Origin: Acrocarpospora macrocephala
GTDB taxonomy: Bacteria > Actinomycetota > Actinomycetes > Streptosporangiales > Streptosporangiaceae
Assembly (NCBI RefSeq): GCF_009687865.1
Contig: NZ_BLAE01000015.1
Span: 124,001-188,000, forward strand
Length of the DNA: 64,000 nucleotides
Direction: 5' to 3'
A model generated the notes under the pieces. The model was given only the letters and a program-made list of their open reading frames with translations, did not search any database and was not told the DNA's origin. Position numbers and translations under genes: made by a program. Positions 16,650-24,563 of the stretch are shown here, one piece after another. The first letter of the stretch is position 1. Each line of letters begins with the position of its first letter.

Positions 16650-17362
16650 TCATGGCCACCGTGACCGCGCAGGCGTGGCCCTTCCTCGTCGCTCGGGGGC
16701 GGCGCGCCGGTTACCGCACCCTGCTGATGCCCCAGCCGTTCCTCGCCGAAGGCGATGCCGCCCTGCTGGAGAACAATGTCCAGCCCAGCGGCGTACCTGA
16801 CCGGCCGGAGGTCCTCAACCTCACCACCCGCATGGGCAGGGCGATCAGCGTGGTCCACGCGACCCATCGCCTGACCGCGGCCGACCTGGGCCAGGCCGAT
16901 GATCCCAAGGACGAACACGGCCGCCCCCTGCACCTGCTGTACGGCTACGTCCGCCCGCGCGGCACCCGCGTCGAGCCTGACCCGGCGGATCTGCGTACGG
17001 CCCGGGCCACCGCCCTTGAGGTGTACCGCCGGTTCCTCGACGACGAGGCGAACTTCACCACCGGCGCGGGTCAGCCCTTCCCCCTGCGAACCAGCCTCAG
17101 GACGCCCGCAGAAAGCAGGCCCGCGCCCGGCGCCGCCCCACGCTGGCGGCCGTCCCTCCGCGTCGTCCTCGCCGCGACGCTGGCACTCCTGTGCATCGTG
17201 TTCTTGCTGTTCACGCTGACGATCCTGGGTGACACGCCGACGCCGCCCAAGCCCGAATGTGTGATCGAGGCCGGCACCACCGACTGCCCGACGCCCACCC
17301 CGACCGGGAGTTCCACAGCTCAGAAGAGGATGGTCGGCGGCACCTCGTCGGCCAGGAAGTAA
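16646..17362 (+). CDS. Uncharacterised single-pass membrane protein paired with GTPase
   Basis: 238 residues from a GTG coupled to the GTPase stop (an ATG 6 bases later is the alternative). The N-terminal ~165 residues are soluble-looking (YRTLLMPQPFLAEGDAALL, HLLYGYVRPRGTRV). One transmembrane helix follows at about 172-195 (VVLAATLALLCIVFLLFTLT), then a short Thr/Pro-rich tail with two Cys (PECVIEAGTTDC). No domain is recognised. Its last 14 codons run antisense into the 3' end of the monooxygenase gene at 17320, so the C-terminus may have been altered by rearrangement. Confidence 0.65.
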   Translation: MIMATVTAQAWPFLVARGRRAGYRTLLMPQPFLAEGDAALLENNVQPSGVPDRPEVLNLTTRMGRAISVVHATHRLTAADLGQADDPKDEHGRPLHLLYGYVRPRGTRVEPDPADLRTARATALEVYRRFLDDEANFTTGAGQPFPLRTSLRTPAESRPAPGAAPRWRPSLRVVLAATLALLCIVFLLFTLTILGDTPTPPKPECVIEAGTTDCPTPTPTGSSTAQKRMVGGTSSARK

Positions 17363-18564
17363 CCTCCCGCGACTCCTGCCTTCCAGTCGCGGGAGTTGTG
17401 GTTCGCGACAGTGCGGGCATTGCGCCAGTGCCGGTCGAAGCCCAGCGTTCTGCTGGTGATGGAGCCTCCGGCGACGTCGAAGATCAGCTCACTGGCTCGG
17501 AGGGCGGACTCGATCGCTATGACGCCGGCCTGGGCAATGAGAACCGAGGACTCCGCGCCCGCGGTGTAGGCCGCTGTCCCGGCAAGGCGCCACGACGCCT
17601 CCCAGTTCTCCGCGGCCAGCAGGACGACCGAGCGGGCCGCGAACGCGCGCGCCCCGATCTCACCGACCGTGTGGCGGACGTAGAGATCGTCGATGCTCTT
17701 GTCCGCAGTGCTGTGCCTGATCGGACGAGCCTTCTCGCGGACGTACCAGACCGCGTCATCGAACACCCGTGCGGCGATACCGGCCTCCACGGCTGTCAAG
17801 TAGAGCTGTGCGCCGGAACCGTCCCGCCAGGGGTTGTCCTGAGCTGTCGTGTCGGCCCTGGTGACTTCTTCCTCGTAGACGCGGACGTTCGTGAGCCGGG
17901 TGGTGCCGCTTGCCGTGAGCTGTTGCCCGATGCCGTCGAAGTCGTCGATTCGTGCCACGCCCTCCCGGTCGGCGGGGACGCAGAAGCGCACGACATTGCC
18001 GTCGTCGTCCTTGGCGGTTCCACCGAACCACGTCGCGTACAGCGCACCGGTGGAGTAGTACTTCTCGCCGTTGAGGAGGTACTCGTCCCCGTCTCGTCGC
18101 AGCGTGGCGTTGATCGTGCCGGTCGGTCCTCCGGTGCGTTCGTTGTTGGTTCCGGAGAAGAGGTGGCCGGCGCGAATCCGCGCCACCAGTTCGGCTCGAC
18201 CCGGGAAGTCGGTCCTGGCTGACAGCCGGCTGGTAGCCAGGAAGCTGCCCCGGAGAGCCTGCGCCAGGCTGGAGTCGGCGCGCGCGAGGTCGATGACGAA
18301 GTCGAAGAGGTCGCGTTGCGACCCGCCTGCTCCGCCGTCGGCTGCGGGAACCGCGAGGAGGAGGATGCCGGTGTCGATGAGCTGCCGTACCTCGTCGAAC
18401 GCGAAGTCGTGACTCTCCTCACGCTCGCGGGCAGTCGCGCCGAGCCGGGCCAGAACGGGAGCGGCGGCGGCGCGGAGGTGGCTGACAGTCGGCACTCCGG
18501 TCAGTCTCGATTCGGCTGGGTGCGATCCATTGACGGCGACGGGGTCCACGGACTCGGTGGTCAT
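17320..18564 (-). CDS. DszC/SfnC-like flavin monooxygenase of the acyl-CoA dehydrogenase fold
   Basis: 414 residues. The acyl-CoA dehydrogenase fold is evident: N-terminal helical part (AREREESHDFAFDEVRQL), central beta-domain (FSGTNNERTGG, NGEKYYSTGALYATWFGG) and C-terminal helical domain (RHTVGEIGARAFAARSV) ending in the SRTLGFDRHWRNARTVANHN segment typical of the DszC/SfnC oxygenase branch. Members use FMNH2 from a separate reductase to attack sulfur-bearing or related organics. It ends a minus-strand gene set together with genes up to 22040. The catalytic role as a monooxygenase is by family; the substrate is unknown. Confidence 0.85.
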   Translation of the reverse strand: MTTESVDPVAVNGSHPAESRLTGVPTVSHLRAAAAPVLARLGATAREREESHDFAFDEVRQLIDTGILLLAVPAADGGAGGSQRDLFDFVIDLARADSSLAQALRGSFLATSRLSARTDFPGRAELVARIRAGHLFSGTNNERTGGPTGTINATLRRDGDEYLLNGEKYYSTGALYATWFGGTAKDDDGNVVRFCVPADREGVARIDDFDGIGQQLTASGTTRLTNVRVYEEEVTRADTTAQDNPWRDGSGAQLYLTAVEAGIAARVFDDAVWYVREKARPIRHSTADKSIDDLYVRHTVGEIGARAFAARSVVLLAAENWEASWRLAGTAAYTAGAESSVLIAQAGVIAIESALRASELIFDVAGGSITSRTLGFDRHWRNARTVANHNSRDWKAGVAGGYFLADEVPPTILF

Positions 18565-18615
18565 CGGCTTCCTTCTGCGGATTTAGAACAGTTTCTCTAT
18601 CGACCGTGCCGGGGA

Positions 18616-19554
18616 CTACTTCCCGGCAATGAATCCCGCCGCGGCAATCCGTTTCCAGGCCTCCGCCTGGGTGTCCTGCGGCAGCGGCCCACGCCGCACA
18701 GCTCTCGCGTTCGAACGGATGTGGTCGGGACTCGCGGATCCTGCGATCACCGAGCTGATGTGGGTATTCCCCAGCAGGAGTCGCAGCAGGAAGCCCGGGA
18801 CGGTGTCCCCGTCGAGCAGATCCTCGAGAGGGACCGAAGAGGGATCGACGTCGACTCCAGCGGCCGTCGGCTTGGGTCGGCTCAACCCCTGAGCCACCCC
18901 ACCACGAACGATCACTCCCGCGGAACGCTCCCCGGCGACGCCGAGGTACGGCTCGAGCTCCCGCTCGAACGGAGAATACGGAATCTGGTAGGCCTGGAAC
19001 TCCTTGATCGTGAGATGCGCGGGAAAGTGCGGAAGTACCGACGAGATACCGATGGCCCGGACCATTCCTTCATCTCGCAAGCGGATCAGTGCGTCCAACG
19101 TCCCCTGCGACTCGAGGATGTCCGGCGCAGGGCTGGCATGAAGCTGGAGGAGATCCAGGTGATCGGTCCTCAACCGGGTCAGACTCTGCTCTACTCCCCG
19201 GCGGATGTGCTCGGGGCTGAAGTCGTGAGGGAGGATCCCCGGCGGGGCGGTCGGCTGGTGCTCCAGCGGGCATCCCGCCTTCGTGGCCAGAAGGAACTCA
19301 TCCCGCCGGCCCGAGATCGCCGCCCCGATGATCTCCTCAGAGAGCCCGTAGTCGATGGAGGTGTCGATGAAGGTGATCCCTTCATCCAGCACAGTATTGA
19401 GTACTTCATGGGCGATCTCCCGGGCCAGCGGACGGGGGCGCCGGTGCACGTCGGCGCCGCCACGCAACTCCATCGCGCCATAACCGAGAAAGGTGACCGA
19501 CGGTCCTCCCGCCCAAAGGGGGCGCAGCGTCGGCGCGTCACTCGATGCGTTCAC
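18616..19554 (-). CDS. Aldo/keto reductase family protein
   Basis: 312 residues with the AKR (alpha/beta)8 features: VTFLGYGAMELRG, the catalytic Asp/Tyr segment FIDTSIDYGLSEEIIG, KAGCPLEH at the lysine position, and HLDLLQLHAS for the catalytic histidine. The C-terminal cofactor part contains VIAGSASPDHIRSN. The GTG start has GGAGG 5 bases upstream. Such reductases could handle an aldehyde released by oxidative C-S cleavage; that is inference from its place in the island. Confidence 0.87.
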   Translation of the reverse strand: MNASSDAPTLRPLWAGGPSVTFLGYGAMELRGGADVHRRPRPLAREIAHEVLNTVLDEGITFIDTSIDYGLSEEIIGAAISGRRDEFLLATKAGCPLEHQPTAPPGILPHDFSPEHIRRGVEQSLTRLRTDHLDLLQLHASPAPDILESQGTLDALIRLRDEGMVRAIGISSVLPHFPAHLTIKEFQAYQIPYSPFERELEPYLGVAGERSAGVIVRGGVAQGLSRPKPTAAGVDVDPSSVPLEDLLDGDTVPGFLLRLLLGNTHISSVIAGSASPDHIRSNARAVRRGPLPQDTQAEAWKRIAAAGFIAGK

Positions 19555-19565
19555 AGGTTCCTCCG

Positions 19566-20228
19566 TCAGGACTCGGCACTGCGCGGATCACGGTCGAGCC
19601 GGATCAGGTCATCAGCATGGAAGGTCACTCCGGCCAGTGTGACCACCCAGGCGTGGCCGGCCTCGACATCGCCATCGGCCGGCTTCCAGCTGACGCCCTG
19701 GCGGTGAGTCGGGATCGCGATCAGCCCGCCAATGCTGGGCTTCCAAGCAAGAACGGTGTTGTAGAGACCGGGGAAGTGGTCGACCCCCACCTCGCCGCGG
19801 GCACGCCGCAGCGGCTGCTCCGGGCTGGGAGCCGCACCGTCGCCCCAGCTCCACGCTCGCACGTCAGCAGCGAAGGTCACCAGATCGCCACGACCTATGT
19901 CCCCGAGCACGGCGTTTCGGGCACGACCTGGCTCGAGGGCCGACAGGACTTCTACCGCCGTGACGTGCCAGCGGAGCACGTCGGCGAGTTCGGCGTCAAG
20001 GGCTGCCAAAGAAGCCAGCAGTTGCCTGCCGGCCTCGGGCGACCCGATCGCCGCCGCTCCGGCACGAACCGTCACCAGATGGTCGAGCGCCTCACGAAGC
20101 CGCGCTATCTGCGGTCCGTCGGGCGTGGTCCCGACAGCCAGAGATGGGTCGTCGAGGATCTCGCGTAATGCCACGACCGACTTCTCGTCGAGGGCGACGG
20201 TGGACGCGACGTCCGGGATACCGGTCAT
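19566..20228 (-). CDS. Short acyl-CoA-dehydrogenase-like protein lacking the C-terminal helical domain
   Basis: 220 residues from ATG 20228. The first part is helical (VRAGAAAIGSPEAGRQLLAS, DVLRWHVTAVEVLSAL) and the second resembles the central beta-domain of acyl-CoA dehydrogenase/DszC relatives (GDLVTFAADVRAWSWGDG, FPGLYNTVLAWKPSIGG, IAIPTHRQGVSWKP). The flavin-binding C-terminal bundle is missing with no frameshift, so it is a shortened relative or a partner subunit, not an obvious pseudogene. It lies between the reductase and the Dyp-like gene in a tight minus-strand run. Confidence 0.5.
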   Translation of the reverse strand: MTGIPDVASTVALDEKSVVALREILDDPSLAVGTTPDGPQIARLREALDHLVTVRAGAAAIGSPEAGRQLLASLAALDAELADVLRWHVTAVEVLSALEPGRARNAVLGDIGRGDLVTFAADVRAWSWGDGAAPSPEQPLRRARGEVGVDHFPGLYNTVLAWKPSIGGLIAIPTHRQGVSWKPADGDVEAGHAWVVTLAGVTFHADDLIRLDRDPRSAES

Positions 20229-20232
20229 GATC

Positions 20233-21291
20233 TCAATTCCGGTGGTGCGGGTAGGCGCGCAGTGCGCGGGGTGGAATCCCGACCGTTGCGCGATGCGTGA
20301 CATCGAAGAATGCGTTGATGCCGTTGCGCCGGCGGGCCCCGACCGAGTGGTGATACCCGGTGCCGTCCGCGGCGTTCATGGTCGCGCGCGTGTTGTTGAA
20401 GTCGCGGAGCTCGCGCTGCAACGAGACGAAGTGCGTGCCCGGCTTGCCGTCGTCGACCGTGGCGAAGTCACGGCGATTGATCACCGGCACGTTGTCGACC
20501 CTCGCCCGGGCGGCCGCCTGCGCGTGGCCCACGATCCCGTGCTCGCGAACCGTCTGCTCGTACGACTCGTAGTCGCTCGGAGCGTCGTCGGAGAACCTCT
20601 CCGCCTCCGCCGCCGTGACGGTCGGCGCATAGAGGAGCGCGGCTTGCTCGTCACGAGCCTTGGCGTGCCATCGGTCGACGTCGAGTTCGATCCGGCTGAC
20701 GTGTTGAGTAGTGCCTCCCGCCAGGGGGCCAGACAAGATCGTGATCGACTCCTCGGTGGCCTGATTGCCACGAAGCACAGAATGGAAGCCGAGCAGGAGG
20801 GGCGCTGACTTCGGCACGTCGAGATGCGGCAGCGCCTCGCTCGCGAGCCCCGCGCCGACGAAGCCGGTGCGGACCTCGCGGACCTTCAGGTGCTCGCCCA
20901 CGCCCGCACTCCCGAAGAGGGCGTCGCCGACCGACTCGATCACGTCCTGGTGATCGCTGGCGAGGTGGAAGATCGCGTGGGGCGTCTCGAGGACAGGATC
21001 CTCCCACCGTGACATCTTGGACGGGACGGTGATCAGGCCGACGTGCGGCGTGTGCTCGTCCCACCAGGTCGGGCCCCAGCCGAGGGTGGTCAGCAGACCG
21101 TCCGGACCGTAGGCGTAGCGCTCCTCGAGCTCGGCCAACCGCGACTCCAGCAGTCGCGCGGCGTCCTCGTCGGGGCTCTCGACCAGATCGACGAGGACCA
21201 GGCGGTGATAGCGAGGCGGCACCGGACGCCCGAGTTCGTCGTGCCCGAACGTCGCCTCCCACTCGTGCTGACCCGCGGGCGGGTTGCTCAT
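20233..21291 (-). CDS. Uncharacterised protein, possibly Dyp-type peroxidase superfamily
   Basis: 352 residues. Segments such as HRLVLVDLVESPDEDAARLL, GLLTTLGWGPTWWDEH, PLLLGFHSVLRGNQATEESI and the ending VTHRATVGIPPRALRAYPHH recall the two-ferredoxin-fold layout of Dyp-type peroxidases, but the GxxDG signature is not found. No signal peptide is visible. The start overlaps the stop of the gene at 21288 as ATGA and it is followed within 4 bases by the next gene, so it is co-translated with the island's oxidoreductases. Family assignment is tentative. Confidence 0.5.
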   Translation of the reverse strand: MSNPPAGQHEWEATFGHDELGRPVPPRYHRLVLVDLVESPDEDAARLLESRLAELEERYAYGPDGLLTTLGWGPTWWDEHTPHVGLITVPSKMSRWEDPVLETPHAIFHLASDHQDVIESVGDALFGSAGVGEHLKVREVRTGFVGAGLASEALPHLDVPKSAPLLLGFHSVLRGNQATEESITILSGPLAGGTTQHVSRIELDVDRWHAKARDEQAALLYAPTVTAAEAERFSDDAPSDYESYEQTVREHGIVGHAQAAARARVDNVPVINRRDFATVDDGKPGTHFVSLQRELRDFNNTRATMNAADGTGYHHSVGARRRNGINAFFDVTHRATVGIPPRALRAYPHHRN

Positions 21292-22040
21292 CCCGCCACC
21301 AGCTCTCGGACGAACTGCGCCTCGAAGTCGGGCACGAGCGTCGCGAATTGGCCGGCGATGTCACCGCGCTCCGCGCCGGGGATGCTGAGGTTGTAGACCG
21401 CGGCGGTGCGCCCGGTCGACACCTCGGGACTTTCGATGGCGGCCAGCGCGGCACGGGCCAGCGACTCGGTACTGACGAGCCCGTCGGCGTACTGGTCCTG
21501 GGTCAGCCGGATCTGGTACGACGGATCGTGGATCGCGGAGAGCCACGTGGCCCGAAGGATGGTCCAGGGGTTGCGCCCGGCGCGGAGGTGCGCCTCCAGT
21601 GCGCGGAGCGCGAGTGCGTGAACCCTGTGGTTGCGGTGGTTGACGCCGTGGCCGGTGAGGAAGTGCGACAGCAACACGACATGAACGTCGGGCCGGTCGG
21701 CGCTGAGCCGGTCCAGCACCCGGTGGCCGATCGTGCGCCCAGCCGTGGGTCCGTCCTCGGGCTGCGCCATCACTCCCCCGCCACCGTTCAGCGACGGAGA
21801 GAGGATCAGCGCATTCGCCTCGGCAAGGAGCCGGTCCAGCTCGGCCTCGGTCACACCGCCGTCGGCGGGACGGGTGTAGCGGTGACCGCGCTCGTGCGCC
21901 AGCCGCTCGGCGATCTCGCGCGCACCCCAGCCGCCGGCACGGCTGACCAGGTGGAACTCGGTAGTGGTGGCTTCGGCGTACACCGGGCCCAGTTCGACGA
22001 TGTTGACCACTGATACCAACTTTCTCGCAGGTTGGTCCAT
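21288..22040 (-). CDS. NmrA-like / atypical SDR NAD(P)-binding protein
   Basis: 250 residues, first gene of the minus-strand operon. The middle and end match NmrA-like epimerase relatives (NPWTILRATWLSAIHDPSY, DGLVSTESLARAALAAIE, VYNLSIPGAERGDIAGQF), but the usual GxxGxxG loop near the N-terminus is absent, so cofactor binding is doubtful. The ATG at 22040 lies 11 bases from the conserved 35-bp element and about 12 bases from a TAGATAT -10-like sequence, with no ribosome site, suggesting a leaderless mRNA. Confidence 0.6.
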   Translation of the reverse strand: MDQPARKLVSVVNIVELGPVYAEATTTEFHLVSRAGGWGAREIAERLAHERGHRYTRPADGGVTEAELDRLLAEANALILSPSLNGGGGVMAQPEDGPTAGRTIGHRVLDRLSADRPDVHVVLLSHFLTGHGVNHRNHRVHALALRALEAHLRAGRNPWTILRATWLSAIHDPSYQIRLTQDQYADGLVSTESLARAALAAIESPEVSTGRTAAVYNLSIPGAERGDIAGQFATLVPDFEAQFVRELVAG

Positions 22041-22051
22041 CGTCGAGTAGC

Positions 22052-22086
22052 ATATCTACTAATTTCCTACTTGAATACCATAGATT
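22052..22086. promoter_or_regulatory. 35-bp conserved element, copy 1
   Basis: The element reads ATATCTA-N3-ATTTCCTACTTGAA-N4-ATAGATT. The outer ATCTA/TAGAT arms are inverted. It sits between the divergent genes at 22040 and 22133. A second copy 7.7 kb away (29778-29812) matches at 29 of 35 positions and lies at the same distance from a minus-strand start. On the minus strand it supplies a TAGATAT -10-like box. Confidence 0.75.
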
Positions 22087-22132
22087 GTCATGAATCGGTG
22101 AGATTCGCTCGATCATCCGGAAGGGACGGTCC

Positions 22133-23233
22133 ATGTCCAGGACCAGCGTCGACGTAGTCATCACCGCCGAGCAAGTGGCGGTGGCTGGCCCGACTGAGCA
22201 CCCGGCCTACCGGGAGTTCGCCCAGCTCGTCGACGAAGTCATCGCGCCACGGGCGGTTGAGGTCGACGGCACCGAGGTGCCTCGCTCCCACATCGAGGCG
22301 CTGCGCGAGGTGGGCTACTTCTCCTGGACAGTCCCGCGGGAGTACGGCGGCGCACCCATCCCGCCAGCGGTCAAGAGTGCCGTCGACGACCTGCTGTTCG
22401 GCGCGGACCCCTCGACAGCGCTCGCGGTGGTCCATCACGGTAGCCCGGTCACGCAAGCGCTCAGCGCCAGGACTCCCCCGGCCATGGCCCTGCTGCCGAA
22501 GCTCGCCACGGGCGAGCGGATCGGTGGCGCCGGCATGTCTCAGATCCGCGCCTGGCCGAAGCGGCCCAGCCTCATGGCCACCAGGGCGCCCGGTGGCTAT
22601 CGCTTTGACGGCGCGGTGCGGTGGATCTCCGGCTGGGGCCTGGTCGACACCGCCTGGATCGGCGCGATCGACGAGCAGAACTCGACGTACGTCTTCGGCA
22701 TCGCGGACCTGACCCGGCCCGGGATAACCGCCACTCGACTGCGATTGGCCGCCGTACAAGGCTCGCGCACCGCGTCGCTCAAGCTGGACCGCTACTTCGT
22801 CCCCGACGAGTTCGTCACTCAAGTGGTGGACATCGCCGAGTGGAACAGGACAGACGGGCAGGTGTGGCCGAACGCGCGCCAGGCACAGGCGCCCGCTGCC
22901 CAGGTGCCTGAGCTACCGACGGCCGGTCCGGTCGGACTGGGCCGGGCCGCGCTGGCCGACGCGCTCGCGGCATACCCCGGCCAGCCGTCGCTCCTGCGGC
23001 TCTCCGAGGAGCTCGAGCGAGCCGCCGTCACGCCCATCACCGAGCCGCACTGGCGTGTCCAGCTCGATGCGCTTGCCGTGCGCGCCACGGCGGCCGGCCT
23101 CATCGCCAGCGGAGGGGAAGGGCTGCTCACCGACAACATCGCCCAGGTCCGCGCCCGCGCGGCGCTGTTCCTCCAGGTCCGTGCCCTCTCCGAGCGCGTC
23201 CGCCCCGCTCGCCTTGAGCAGTTCGCCAACTGA
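22133..23233 (+). CDS. Acyl-CoA dehydrogenase-like flavoprotein
   Basis: 366 residues. The N-terminal domain is clear (YREFAQLVDEVIAPRAVEVD, HIEALREVGYFSWTVPREYG) and the middle domain has GERIGGAGMSQIRAW and DGAVRWISGWGLVDTAWIG. The C-terminal helical part is shorter than in true dehydrogenases. The divergent start is 47 bases from the 35-bp element, with AAGGGA at a good distance. It pairs with the FMN monooxygenase 11 bases downstream and may be a flavin enzyme or accessory in the same oxidation. Confidence 0.75.
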   Translation: MSRTSVDVVITAEQVAVAGPTEHPAYREFAQLVDEVIAPRAVEVDGTEVPRSHIEALREVGYFSWTVPREYGGAPIPPAVKSAVDDLLFGADPSTALAVVHHGSPVTQALSARTPPAMALLPKLATGERIGGAGMSQIRAWPKRPSLMATRAPGGYRFDGAVRWISGWGLVDTAWIGAIDEQNSTYVFGIADLTRPGITATRLRLAAVQGSRTASLKLDRYFVPDEFVTQVVDIAEWNRTDGQVWPNARQAQAPAAQVPELPTAGPVGLGRAALADALAAYPGQPSLLRLSEELERAAVTPITEPHWRVQLDALAVRATAAGLIASGGEGLLTDNIAQVRARAALFLQVRALSERVRPARLEQFAN

Positions 23234-23244
23234 GGTCGATCACC

Positions 23245-24552
23245 ATGTCCAAGCGCACCCTTCACCTGAACGTCAACGTGATCTCCGCCGGCGCCCACCC
23301 TGCCGCCTGGCGGCTGCCCGAGGCCAACCCCCGGGCCTTCTTCGATCCCGCCCACTATGCCAACATCGCCAAGATCGCCGAGGCCGGACTCTTCGACACG
23401 GCCTTCATGGCCGACAACTCCTACCTGCATCCCGAGGGTTACCCGAACTCCGGGCTCGACCCGATCGTGACCCTGTCGGCGATGGCCGCCGCGACATCCA
23501 GGATCGGCCTGGTCGGCTCGTACTCGACCACCTTCCATCACCCGTACGGCATCGCCCGGTCCTTCGCCTCACTCGACCACCTCTCCGGCGGACGGATGGG
23601 ATGGAACGTCGTGACCAGTCGCAACAAGCCGGAGGGCCTGAACTACGGCTTCACCGACCTGCCGGACCGCGAGACGCGGTACGCGCGGGCCGCCGAGGCC
23701 GTCGAGGTCGTCACCGCGCTCTGGGACAGCTGGAAGCCGGGGGCGCTCGTGCTGGACACCACGTCCGGGGTCGCGGTCGACCGGGGCCTGATAAAGCCGA
23801 TCGACTTTGTCGGGGAGCACTACTCCGTCGCCGGGCCACTGCAGCTTCCTCCGTCACCTCAGGGCCGTCCTCTGATCACGCAGGCCGGTGGTTCTGAGGG
23901 CGGCGTCGACCTGGCCGCGCGGTTCGCCGATGCCGTCTTCACCTCCGCGCTCTTCATCGAGCCGGCCCGGGAGTCCTACCGGAAGCTCAAGGAAGCCGTC
24001 GCCCGTTACGGGCGTTCCCCGGAGAGCATCGCGGTCATGCCGGGAATCAACCCGGTCGTCGGCTCGACCGAGGAAGAGGCACGACGCCGCATCGCCGAGC
24101 ACAACGAGATCGTCACACCGGTGGGCAATCCCATCGAGCGGTTCGCCAAGTGGGTCGGCGTGGACCCCGATGGACTGGACCCGGACCGGCCATTCCCGCT
24201 GGAGCTGCTGAAGTCCACCGGAGACACCTACAGCTCGGTGGGCTTCGACACCGCGACCCGGCTCTACCTGGAGCGCAACCAGCACCGCACCGTACGGGAG
24301 CTGGCCGCCGACGGGCGGCAAGGGCACCGCAATCTCGTGGGCAGCGCGGAGCAGATCGCCGACGACCTCGAGGAATGGTTCCGGACGGGCGCGGCCGACG
24401 GCTTCGTCATCCAGTTCGACACGCTCCCGGGTGGCCTGGAGCTCTTCATCGAGCACGTCGTGCCGCTGCTGCAGAAGAAGGGGATCTTCCGGCGGGAGTA
24501 CGGCGAGAACACGCTGCGCGAGCGGTTCGGCGTGCCGTACCCCCGAGAGTGA
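23245..24552 (+). CDS. FMN-dependent LLM-class monooxygenase, DszA/NtaA/SnaA family
   Basis: 435 residues of the bacterial-luciferase-like family. Seen are LHLNVNVISAGAHPAAWR, HYANIAKIAEAGLFDTAFMAD, DPIVTLSAMAAATSRIGLV, SLDHLSGGRMGWNVVTSRN (the NtaA/DszA signature) and PLITQAGGSEGGVDLAARFA. These enzymes use FMNH2 and oxygen to cleave C-S or C-N bonds. No flavin reductase gene is recognisable nearby. It is immediately followed, convergently, by the peptide-type ABC transporter that would import the substrate. Confidence 0.92.
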   Translation: MSKRTLHLNVNVISAGAHPAAWRLPEANPRAFFDPAHYANIAKIAEAGLFDTAFMADNSYLHPEGYPNSGLDPIVTLSAMAAATSRIGLVGSYSTTFHHPYGIARSFASLDHLSGGRMGWNVVTSRNKPEGLNYGFTDLPDRETRYARAAEAVEVVTALWDSWKPGALVLDTTSGVAVDRGLIKPIDFVGEHYSVAGPLQLPPSPQGRPLITQAGGSEGGVDLAARFADAVFTSALFIEPARESYRKLKEAVARYGRSPESIAVMPGINPVVGSTEEEARRRIAEHNEIVTPVGNPIERFAKWVGVDPDGLDPDRPFPLELLKSTGDTYSSVGFDTATRLYLERNQHRTVRELAADGRQGHRNLVGSAEQIADDLEEWFRTGAADGFVIQFDTLPGGLELFIEHVVPLLQKKGIFRREYGENTLRERFGVPYPRE

Positions 24553-24563
24553 TGCTCGTTCTG

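Noticed and set aside
19566-20228. Frameshifted full-length acyl-CoA dehydrogenase
   Set aside because: No continuation of the missing helical domain was found in other frames downstream, where the aldo/keto reductase gene follows directly.
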